Assembly: GCA_034440615.1 (NCBI GenBank)
Contig: JAOTOM010004782.1
Span: forward strand, 372,001-436,000
DNA: 64,000 nt
Direction: 5' to 3'
DNA from: Ashinkailepas kermadecensis
Lineage: Eukaryota; Arthropoda; Thecostraca; Neolepadidae
Shown: positions 1 to 11,642 of the stretch, piece after piece
How the letters are laid out: every line of letters begins with the position of its first letter
Numbering within the stretch: position 1 is the first letter of the stretch
Program-made: the position numbers and the translations under genes
The notes under the pieces: model-generated
What the model saw: the letters and a program-made list of their open reading frames with translations, nothing else
The model's database searches: none
What the model was told of the DNA's origin: nothing

Positions 1-170
1 CCTGGACAAGCTTGCCGGCGTAGCAGCTGGCTTTTGCTAGGTGCGGACGACTCCTGAATGGACAGAACCGAATATACTGACGGCAATACGGGCAAATCGC
101 GGGCAATTGGGAATAACACCGGGTGGAGACGTGACCACATAGCGTGTTCAGAACCGACTATTTCGTGCTC

Positions 171-245
171 ACGGCAGCTCAGTGAGTAGGGTATTGGACT
201 CCCAGAGGAAGGATCACGGATTCGAATCCCACAACACCATCGGGA
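171..245 (+). mobile_element. tRNA-derived SINE head
   Basis: The sequence has an A-box-like stretch (ggcagctcagtgagtag, from 173) and a well-preserved B box (ggattcgaatccc, about 217-229), the internal RNA polymerase III promoter of tRNA genes. It does not fold into a full tRNA cloverleaf with a matching acceptor stem, and it runs directly into a non-tRNA tail (cgggattgctgaaccgtg). This fits a SINE head better than a working tRNA gene. No second copy with the same body was found in the window. Confidence 0.55.
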
Positions 246-2150
246 TTGCTGAACCGTGTTAAAATACTGTTTTTTTTTGTCAGGTGTGAGATGTCGAAAC
301 GAGTATAGTAGGATGTCGAAATATGTCACGGAAGCTTGCCAATTAAAATATCGTTTCAGCTCTTCAAACTCAATTTTGAGCCATTGGTGTACTGATATGT
401 GCATGTTATTACTTCATTTATGGGACACCAAATATAGGGATGCCTATACTAACGATAACGATTACGATACCATGGTATCAGCAGATCAGTGGCGTCGCCA
501 CGAAATTATTCCAGGGGGGGCAATGTTCATAGGGGGCCTCCTGCTACCCGAAAGGGGGCCTCCACTGTGTTAGGGCCTCCTATTGCTTTTTAGGCTCTTA
601 GTATGGTTCACGAATGGGAACATGATTTCATATTGATGTCTTGTTTGTTCTTGGCATGGTGCATCATTTACGCAAAACGCAATAGCAAGAATCATTTTTT
701 TTTGCGCTGAGAACTGAGCCATACCAGGGTACAAATAAGCAAATGTGGATAAATACGTCAGTGCCAAAACAAACCAATATCTGTATGCTTTATCGACGAG
801 AAGAATCTTCCCGCTAGCCTCTAGATTGTAGCGAGCTGGTGGGCTCGTGCTGAGCATATCTTAAAGATATCTCCCATTGATCAACCCACTTCTATGTCCA
901 CCAAGTTTAACTGAATATAGCTAGGTTCATCACTACTGTTAGTCATTCCCACCAGCTTGATCTCATAAACAAGCTTAAACGATCATTTCTCAGTCCTAGG
1001 ACGACAATTTCGCGAAGGTGACAACGAGAAGTGGATTGAATTGGTTTTCTGATCGTCATCTTGGGGATTTATATATTTTTTATAACATTTGGCGCTGGCT
1101 GCAAGGCACTTGGCACAGAAGCTAAAATAATAAATCCTCCGCGAATAAATTCACGGCAAGAACAAGCATTGAACAACAATGCATCAATGGCAATGCAACA
1201 ATGTAACAATGACAGTGCATCCATAATGCAAAACCTTCAAATTCCACACCGTCACGCTCATGGTTATCGCTGTGCTGTACCGTTTTGTAAATTATGTCGT
1301 TGAGAAGGTATTGAAGCTGGGAAGCTCTAATCATGCAGGCTGTAATCACAGAAGACAACTTTGTAGGAAGAACATACATTTTAAAACATAATTCATCCCA
1401 TTTAATATGGGGCATCAGTGTTGTTTTGTGTGCTTATGAGGGGGAATTTGCCCCCGCAATGTTGGCTTTGCTCCATGGGCGTAAGTTTCTGAAAATTATT
1501 GGGGGACTAGTGACGCACCTATATTTGCGTCAAGGGGAGGGGGCAAACGTAGAGGGGGTCCAACTACTCAATAAAGTCTTCCGATTTCGACCACCATTTT
1601 GTCAAAGGGGGCCTTTTTAAATAAAATAATTAGTGATCAACTGAATTATCCTGTGGAGGGGCCTAGTCCACTATCGTTTCTGATTCGTCGGATTTCAACC
1701 ATAGCTCCCCACCCTGTTCGAATGTATTCTTTTGGTATCCCTTGATAAGTCACCTCGCACTGCTGAAATTACACCTACACAAATCACTTTAAAATGTAAA
1801 ATTTCCCAATTTCAGACATTCCAGTTCATTGTGCCCGGTCACCATGACGCCAACGTTAGTGCACGTGCACACCCATCTTACGCATTCGGCGCATTCGCCA
1901 CACTTTGTGCGATGCTACGGATTCTGCTGGGCCTCCTACGCTTTGCAAATTGCTGCCACATGATAGACTTGCGCCATATCTGACGTGTAAAATGCTTCGT
2001 ATGGGCTTTCGCAGCGAAAATTCGAATAATTAAATTCGATCATTAGTTCCCTACTTCCCATATTTTATGGTGAAGAAATGCGGATACCCGCTGAGCTTTG
2101 ATGCACCTCATATCTTTGATTAAACATGCTTCCAGGTTGGCTACCGAACC
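246..2150. other. Gene-free stretch, no supported feature
   Basis: Open frames here are short and lack splice context or recognisable motifs. G-rich and C-rich patches near 515-590 and 1440-1620 share words such as gggggcc with the minisatellite that starts at about 2150 and may be worn outliers of it. If the chromodomain gene continues leftwards, this could be its intron. Confidence 0.4.
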
Positions 2151-5100
2151 GAGGCCCTGCCTGGGTGTACTTCTTTGGGCCCGTTTCGTATTTCTTCGTC
2201 TACGGATGTGTCTTAGGGCTCCAATCCATTTTTGTTAGAGGCCCAACGCATTTTCGAAACCCCTGCTCGTTTTAGGGTTTTGTTGCTTTTTTTGCGCACC
2301 GAAGATTTTTTTAGCTGTCGGGGCGCTTTCAAAGATCTCGATGTGTTTACTTAGTGCCCGGTATTTTTGTTCGTTTTGGGACCATGTTGCTTTTTGCGGC
2401 CCCAGCCTCTTTTCAGGCCCATGTGCGGTCGTATGGCCCCTGTGTGCCTTGAGAGCTTCCTGGTGTTATTTCTTCTTTCTTTTAGAGTTCCCGGTATATA
2501 TAGTTATGGCTACAACGCATGTTTTCGGGCCCTGTCGCTTTTTGCGAGACTGCGCTTTGGAGGGCCAGTCGCATTTTCGGTCCCAGTTGTGCTCTTAGGG
2601 TCCCGCTGTGATTATTTGGGGCTTCTGACGCACATTTGCGGAGCCCCAGTACGATTTTGGGGCTTCGGTGCGATTTTTCTGGGTCCTAGCGCGACTTATC
2701 GCGCCCAGACGCGTGGTTCCGGGACCCAACGCCAGTTATCTGGGCTCAATGCGATTTTTGTGGATCTCTTCTGAATTTTCTTTAAATTCCGAATCCCGGC
2801 CTGATTTTTCGAGTCCCTGGCGCCATGTTTTTGTATCTCAACTCGATTTTCTTCGAGTTCCGGTATGTTTTTCGATGCCGTACGCGATTTGTCAAGGGAT
2901 CTGATGACATGTTCGGTGCTCCAGAACCATTGTCCTGACCCGGACTTTTTTTTGTAGTCCCTCCTTATTTTGGAGGGCTCCGGCTTTATTTTTCGGATAC
3001 CGATGCGACTTTGGGGGTCACACGGTGCCTCTGTGGGGCCCTAGACGCCAATTGGTGGCAGCCCCGACGTTAATTTTTGATACCCAGACCAAATTTGTGG
3101 TACTACCGATGGTAATTGTGGGTCCTAGCGCGAAATTTGGTGGGACCGGTTCGAGTTTGCGGGGCGCGTTGTACTTAGCTGTGACCCCAACGCGATGTTG
3201 GCGGTTCCTGTTGCAGATTTTCGTGCCTGGGAGCGAGTTTTCTGGGCCCGCCGTATTTACTTGGAGCCCCTACGCGAATTCTGGTGGACCGACGCGAATT
3301 TTTGTGGCCCCAGCGCGACTTTTGGGGGCCTCGACTCGATTCTTGGGAGTATATCCCTCTTAGGAGGGAGGGGGCATTTGCCCCTTTGATGTCACTGCGG
3401 CCACCGAAGAACTTTTTTTCAGCCGATGGCACCTTTCGGAGTATAAATGCCCTCCGGGTAATTTTTTTCCGGACCTGTTCTTAATTTTCTGGTGCTGGGG
3501 TCGATTCGATCGAGTCTGGGTGTGGAATTTTTTTTTTTTTTTTTTGGGGGGGGGACTTTGACCCGATTTTTTTGTGGCGCAGAGTGAGATTCCGGTTGAT
3601 AATTGATATTTGGGGCAGCTGCAACCTTTGGGGTCCAGGCGCGACCTTTTTGGTCCCCAGTGAGATTTGCAAGGGTTGCGACGCGACTTTTTTTTAGTCC
3701 AATGTAATCTTTTGTGTCCCGACGTCATTTGCTTGGATCCCTAGCGCGAGTTTGAGCGACCTCGACACTTTGTGGGTGTCCAATACGTTTTGGATGCTTT
3801 TGGTGTCACTGTTGGGGCCCCAGAATGATTATTCATGTCCGGATTGTTTTTCGTTGCCCCGGCTTCATTTGTGTCCCAATGATACTGTTGGGGAACGGTA
3901 CGACCTATCGTGCCCCTAGCGTGATTTTCATGGTCCGGGCGTGAATTTTTGGTACCCCTAGACTCAGCGTGATTTTCAGGGGCCCCGGCCAGATCTTTTT
4001 GGGCCCATATCGTGATTTTCAAGTACCCCGGCACGACTCCTGCCATTTCAGGGGCTTCTTGCAAATTATAGACCTCCTCTCGCGTCTTAGGGGTCTCGTC
4101 TCATTTCCTGGAGCCTCTTTACCGGTTTTGGACGTCTTCTCGTGCGTCCTACCCTCCTCCATATTCAATGGTTCTCCGCTCCCGTTTTGGAGGGCCTCCT
4201 CCCACATCCTGGGACCCCTTTAACGTGGCGTGGGGCTTCCTCTCATGTTCCAGGGGCATCCTCTGCCAAATTAGGGGCCTCCTGCCACGCCTCGTGGGCC
4301 TCCTCCTGTGTCCTCGCAAAGCTTACCCGTCTTGAGGGGATCTTCAATTTTGGAAACATCGCCTCCTTCCATACCTGCTACCTACCACTCCCATCTTAAG
4401 GGCCTTCTCTCATTTCCTGGGAATTCCTTCCGGTCGTCGTGGCCTCATTCGGCCCTGGAGACCTCCTACTCCATCTCGAGGGACTCCTCTCGAGTCCGGC
4501 AGGGGCCTCCTTTTCTCTTCTAGAGGCTTTCTGTTTCAAATTAGGGGCCTCCTCTCACGTCTTCGGGGCCTCCTGTTCTGCGTTTTGATTCTATCTTTGC
4601 CCATTTTAAGGGTGGCCTCTTATCTCCTGGTGGACTCCTGTTCTCTCTCAGGTGCCTCCTCTTCCAAATTACAAGCAACCTTTCCTATCTCAGTTACCTT
4701 GTCATTTCCTGGGGACCTTCTTACCGGTCTTGAAGCCTTCTTTCTCGCCTGGGAGCCATCCCTCTTATCTAATTACCCTTCTCTCCTATCTTAGGGGCTT
4801 CCTCGTTCATTATAGGGTTTCATTTCCAATCTTATATCGTCCTCTTCCGAATTAGGTGCTTCCTGCCACTTTTCTGGATCATCCTTTTCTATCTTGGTGG
4901 AACCTTACCCGTTTTGGGGACTGCTTTTGCGTCTCCGAAACCTCATCTCATATCCACTGGCTTTCTCTTCCGTCTTTGGGCCTCCTCTCATTTTCTGAGG
5001 TCTCCCTTCCCGTATTGGACCTCCTTTGCAATCATGGGGGCCCCCTTTGCAATCCTGAGGGTCTCCTTTGCAATCCTAGGGCTTCCTTTGCAATCCTGGG

Positions 5101-5480
5101 GCCTCCTTTGCAATCCTGGGGCCTCCTTTGCAATCCTGAGGCCTCCTTTGTATTCCTGGGGCCTCCTTTGCAATCCCGGAGTCCTCCTTTGCAATCCTGG
5201 GGGCCTCCTTTGCAATCCTGGGGGCCTCCTTTTCAATCCTGGGGCCTCCTTTGTAATCCTGGAGGCCTCCTTTGCAATCCTGGGGGCCTCCTTTGCATTC
5301 CTGGGGGCCTCCGTGCCAATTGTTGGCACTCTCTTGATTTCTGGGGCCTCCTATCCTCTCCTAGGTGACTCCTTCGTCAAATTAGGGGCCTCCTCTCACG
5401 TCTTGGAGGCCTCCACTCATGTCTCGTCGGCCTCCTTGCTCACTTTTGTCCTGTGCATTTCAGGATATGGGCCTCCTCAA
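2150..5480. repeat. 3.3-kb decaying minisatellite
   Basis: The stretch is made of short units that each carry a G/C-rich word (ggggcctcc, gggcccc) followed by a T-rich word. From about 2150 to 3900 units are about 25-40 bp and strongly diverged. From 3900 to 5000 the word ggggcctcct recurs every 25-40 bp. From about 5020 to 5310 units are nearly identical at 20-21 bp (gcctcctttgcaatcctggg). All long frames here are repeat by-products. It lies 3' of the last visible chromodomain exon. Confidence 0.8.
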
Positions 5481-6126
5481 ATTTCGTGGGGGGGGGGGCG
5501 CCCCCCCCAGTCTCACGGCAGGAGGGGCGACTGCCCCCTCTGCCCCCCCGGTGGCGACGCCCTTGCAGCAGATATCATTGCTTACATACTACATCATATA
5601 TAATCTCTGTACCAGGAACTATGTTACGAGATGCTTGTGTATCGCAATCTGTAATGCTGAGCATAATATACTACTTATACACAAAATACTTTTACAAATG
5701 AGTCACGGATACTTCACAAACACGCATCAACAAACACGATGTCGATACTTTCTGGGGAAGGATGTCTTTTCGGTACTCAGGAAGTGGTATATTCCACTCT
5801 ATTTCGCGAATAATTTATCACTGTCGCCGAGTTCATCCGCGACCAATCGGCGTGAAAGGTTGGGGACGCTAATATGGCGTAGTGGCCGAAGGCGTCGTTG
5901 AAGAACCCAAGGATTTTGTTTTGTCAGAGCATCAAATAACATGCAAGCCTTCTTCTAAAAGATGCAGCAATGCATAAATACCAGAAAAAAGTCACCATTA
6001 AATGAGGAAGAAACTACTGTGCATTGATAGCCAAAATATAATGCATATGAGAATGCATCCACTATGTGTATGTCATGCATAGTGCATGTCAATGACGACT
6101 CAGGATCACCTCAGAGCAGTGCTTAC
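5481..6126. other. Probable intron of the chromodomain gene
   Basis: The start of this stretch holds a homopolymer G/C tract (about 5490-5510). The rest is unremarkable, with no second exon visible. It directly follows the donor at 6125-6126 on the minus strand, so it is most likely intronic. Confidence 0.4.
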
Positions 6127-6295
6127 CATGTGCACCATTTTGATGGGTTTCATCTTGTTCTTAAAGTTCAGCTGTCCGCTAACGCTGAACTTGGTAAACT
6201 CTTGTGCCAGTTGCTCTTCAGTTGGCTGAAAGTGGGCCTCCTCAAACATGCGAAGAGAAACATCGCGTGCCGCCGACGGGTCCACCCTACGTCGC
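6127..6295 (-). CDS. Chromodomain gene, coding exon 5
   Basis: 169 nt between acceptor cctcccctcag and donor cacatg|gtaagc, entering in phase 2 exactly as exon 4 requires and leaving in phase 0. It encodes a basic start (KRRRVDPS) and a helical stretch with charged residues. No known domain is recognised. Translation is open at the donor, so the gene continues to the left. Confidence 0.7.
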
Positions 6296-9200
6296 CTGAG
6301 GGGAGGCCACAATGGCTTTCTTAAATTACGATGTATGGCGATAGGTCCGCTCCCTGTCAAAGCGGGGAGGAACACGATTAATTCAGGAAAAAATTATATA
6401 AATCATTAAACCTGAATTGCACAGTAAATTGCATACCATCAATTAAGCATAATATTAATTAACGTCCTAGGAGTGAACATAAAATGCATTTACCACAAAC
6501 ATAAAACTACCTGGCATCTGGCATCAGAAAGGACAGCTGTTGCATCAGTCAAGACGTAGTCAGTGAAAAGGCGAGACACTGCACAATGGCACCAGACACC
6601 GCTTACTTGCTCTGGTTGGCTCGCTCGCGGTGCTTGAAAAAGTCCACTATCTTCTCCAGGCAGTTAAGGTTTGTCTGCGGCTCCCAGGTGTTATGGGAAT
6701 GGTTCCAGCCCTTCCACTTGATGAGGTACATATCGACCCCCTGTTGACAGGCCAGAACATGTCATTCTGCAATAAACTTAGCTGCAAAGAAGTCACCAGC
6801 ACACTTTCGTCCCATCCTCTCCTGGTCTCATCTGTCTTCTTGCCATGTATTCCGCTTTCTTCTAATCCTAATACTAAAACTGCTGATAAACGAATCACGA
6901 CTTTGCGAGACTGATCAGCTGATTAGTAAATCCTGAAGGCCAGGGACACATCAACTGCATTGGCAATACAGGATACAAGAACCTTGGAGCATGGTGAATA
7001 TTCCGACACAACTGTGACGACTGCCAACATTGCCCATTCTACCGGCGACGCCACACCGGTACGGGGGACCGACGTGCTAGTCTTTCTATAAACAGGCATG
7101 TGCTAAAACAAACCGGTCTATCGGGAAATGGATGCTGCCACCCCCCCCCCCGCCACACACACACACACGCACTCACGCTGTCATAAGAGTAGTCCATGAC
7201 TTTCTCGACCAAGTACTCGTCCTCCTGGAGGCCGGTGGTGGACTCCGCGTCGCTGTTCTCGGCGGAGGCGGCTCGGCTCCGTCGACTGGGTCGAGTCGCG
7301 CCGACGGCCGCCGCGTCGCCATCGACGTCAGCTGGGACGTCAACACAGTGGTTACCCGTCCAGACCAGGTGAGATCGGCAGACGCAGGCGGCGCTCATCC
7401 CTCCGCTGACCGTGCGTCAGACACAGGCGGCGCCCATCCCTCCGCTGACCGAGCGTCAGACACAGGCGGCGCCCATCCCTCCGCTGACCGAGCGTCAGAC
7501 GCAGGCGGCGCCCATCCCCCGCTGACCGGGCTACTCTTCCGGCTCAGACAGTGTTCGTCAAAGCTTGACGGCGAGTCACTCCTCCGACTAGAGGAGGATC
7601 CTTCCCTGTCTGACAGAGGTCATTCCTCTGGCTATACTAAGAGCCATCGGCTCCCACCGTGTGTCACCCCTGCAGCTCTGAGAGGGATCACCTCTGCAGT
7701 TCTGAGAGGGGTCACCTCTGCGCTCCGACAGGGGCCGTCCCTCCCGTTCCGAGATTAAGTCCTACGTCCACCCCAAATTCGAGTCGACCATGGCCGGCCA
7801 CAGGGAGCCACAGCACAGTACGCTAACAATGCAACGCAAACACGGTAAACACCACAGGAAGCGCCACGCATATGAAAAGCAATTGCTCGGAGGTAGTACC
7901 TAAAGAACGCCCACCTTTTTAAAGGAATTAGGAAAATAAAGGAATAGAACTATCATAGACGATGCTCGGCTTAGTCATTGTTTCCTTGCTTTTAATTACA
8001 CTCTTCACCCATCGAAATCAGGCGAACAGAATACAAGAACAAGACAAGGTAGAAAGTCCTGTCAGGTGCATCGCTTAACCCTTGTCGGGCCAGCCGGCAA
8101 ATCCACCTTCGCCGGGCCGGTGAGGTGCTCTTGAAAGCGCCCCCTCCATAACTTCCGATCTACTTATGGTAGGATACAATTTAAAACTGCGTTTGAATGG
8201 CAATATCAGGACCCCGACTGAAATCCCTGGAAATTATTTTTAAAAGGCACAGCTTGTTTTATTTTGACATTACTTTTCAAGAATTAACATAAACTAATGG
8301 ATTTTATTGATTATAGTGAAAAGGGCCAGGATGGGGTAGGTCTGGTTGGGTCAGAATCAGGCTAAAAACTTGCCTCCAAACTATGCATGTTAGAGACAGA
8401 GGGAAATGTCATTGGCAAACCAATATAGTCCTATATATAGCTCATATCGCATCTTAGTCCTATTTTAGGTCATGCCAAGGTCAATAAAGGTCAACCAAGT
8501 GACATGACCTTTACCTTGAGGAAGGACCTGAGCATATTAATATATATGCATCAGGTACCAAGAACATCAATATATATGCATTGGCATAATATGAATGCGC
8601 ATACATATATGTATATATGTAAATGCATCATCACTTCAACAGAACCATTCCAGCAAAATGTTTATATCTGATTGACATCCGAAAACCCTAAGGTCAGGTC
8701 AGGTCGTGCCGTATGGTCAGGGCAAACAAGTTTAAGCTTGAATATATCTGGATCATCACATTTGAAGCATAAAAATATGTTCCAAGCACAACTGACATGA
8801 CACTGAAACATCTTTGTAAATTGTACAGCTTCTGATCTCAGGTCACACTGGGACAATGCATAAGTTCATAAAACGATCTCTTCAGCCATTAGCCAAGTGG
8901 ATACTGATTGGAAAGCAAGTCCAAGGAAAGGTCAAATCAGATCAAATAAGGTCAGATTACATGAGGTCAAGTCATCTCAGGTCATTTGTTGGCCATCCAA
9001 TGACATGGTGCATGACTTAGGAGGTGCTGAAACCGAAATGAGGTATCACTTGGTGAGGAACAGCAACATTCTGCATAAGATGGCATTGATAAAATATACA
9101 TAATCTAAACTTGTGTCATTGACCTTCAACAGATAATTTAACCCAGGATACTTATTATGTATCCTTCATAATTTTGGCAGGAAAATTACCCCCTAATTAA

Positions 9201-11565
9201 ATGCTTCACACACAATGCAGAAAACCGAAATTTACCCAACCACAAATCAGTAACTTAATGACCTTACTCTAAACTTCCAGATATGAGTTTTGTTTTGATG
9301 AAAGGACAGCTTGATTTCAGTCTGTTGCAAACACCCCAAATTTGGAAAATCACATTTTGATACATCCCAGGTCAATAAATAACCTTTCACGACCTGGACC
9401 TGATTTTTTCCACCAAATATGCAGAATAGATGCATAAGAAACTATTGAAAATTGCATGTACCTGTGTTTATACAATCAGACCCCATCACAGAAAAGCCTG
9501 AGGGAGGAGCTCTCGCAAACTCCCTCCCTCTGCCAGCCTGGTGACAGTAGAGTTCCAGATTAATTTCTGGTTTAACTTTCATTTTCTTGTTAGAGTACTC
9601 AATCACCAGGAACTAAATTACGACATACTAACCTTCTGTGGTGATGGCCTCCTTTTCTGCACATACTGGGTTCTTATCAGAAGATTCAGATTCTGATTCC
9701 GGGAGCTGCTTACGCTTAGTTGTCATGTTTCCTGGCTCATCATTATCTTTTCCGTTCACTGCATCTGAAAGCACAACAATCAGGCAACTAACACAAAATA
9801 CCAGCAGTGCAAAAACAGCAAATATTTGTGGCATGAGATCAAGTGGTGGAATATACAACGGCTGGAGATCTCACGAAGCCAGGGGGATCCAAGTCATTAT
9901 TTTCAAGACATATTTTCAGATTGAATAGAGAAAATGACAATTTAACATTTGGAGGGCATGAAACCAGGGGAGATCCAGACCCCCCCCCCCAGGATCCCCA
10001 GCCATGGAATAGGCTGACTAGACTGATGTGCTCTTAGACTGTAACAACGTCAGAGTCAGCAGTTTGGGTCCTGGTCATTCAGGGACTATTTTTTTTTTGA
10101 CAGGCAGGCATCACCAGGGGAACTCGAAGATGTGCTCATTGTGAACATATAGGCTACGAGGATAGACACAGTGTAGCTACATCCTGGAACTTCTAGCATT
10201 ACCCGATATATTCTTCCCATCTCTTTTGATTGACATTCCAGGCCACACTAATCAGGTCAATGTCTGGGTGCATTTCCCAGTCTCCCCTGAAGCCTTCGGA
10301 CCCTAGACATAAAACAAACATTATTTCTTGCTTCAATATTGTTGATATGTAAACTGAAGAATCAGGTCAACACAGGTGGCACTTGCAAACGTCGAGGTTT
10401 TGAACCTCATGAAGGTCAAATGTTTGGAAATATGTGATTAACTGCTGGAGATGACAATTTTCGAAACAGATGGCACTCAAGAAAAGGTAATGAATGATAC
10501 CAAACCGAAATTAAGTTGCATGTGTATGACCCACAATAATTTAACATCCTAGTCAGGATCTGTGTTGGCATATCACAAAACGACTCTGACTTTGTCTCAA
10601 AGAACATCAAGCAACATCCACTTCACTACATGTGTATGTTGCTAAACCAGAAAGTAATGACAGCAGTTTGTGGCTGAGGCATGATGCTGAAATACCCAGT
10701 GAACACCAGTTCCCTAATGATAAGCCACTTGCAATGGAATCCCATGGGGAAATTCCCATGGGGCAATACTTGTCTGTAGGAGAGACACTGTGAGTTTTGG
10801 AGGTCCTTGGCCAAAAATGTGTGGGGGAGGGGTGCACTCAAGTCAACCCAGAATGGCACCTTCAATGATGATGTGCCACCTCTGCATCCACCCTTGAACA
10901 TCTGTACATTTTAAAGAGCACTGGCACAAATGTTGATGGGGCTGTCTGTCAGTGTGATTGTCAGCATTTCCAAGCCGGAAAGTTGAAGTGTAAGCATGTA
11001 AAAGTGCAAAATGAGAATCAAGGTGTAAAATTACATCAACAGAAGAGGTTGTTCAAGCTGATGGCTTCAACACCACACCAACTTCACTCAGACTTTGGCA
11101 TGGCTCAAAGTGATTGGAATGAACCTACACCATCATGGCTAACACAATCAACTAGCAGTAGATGCATCTCAATGTAATCCAAACATGCATAGTTGCAAGC
11201 CAAGTGCCAACACAATCCAATACTTTAGGTGTATGCTATCAACACCAATTATCCATGTGTGCAGGCCAATGCAATCAATTGTACATACCCATATTTTCTA
11301 TGTGTAGGCCAATGAGATCCGACATCCATACATGCAAGCCCACATGATCAAACATACATAGGGGTAGGCTGATGCAATAATATATGAGTAATGTTATATT
11401 ATTTTGGATAACCTTGCATTAAATAAAAAGCCATAGTGCAAGCCTTTACGTCATGTCAGAACCCTCCAACAATTAACATTATATATATATATAATATATA
11501 TATATATATACATATACAGATACATATGCACATATACATATATACACACACACACACATACACAC

Positions 11566-11642
<77 letters not shown>

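Noticed and set aside
171..245. A functional tRNA gene
   Set aside because: A and B boxes are present but no full cloverleaf or paired acceptor stem was found; a SINE head fits better.
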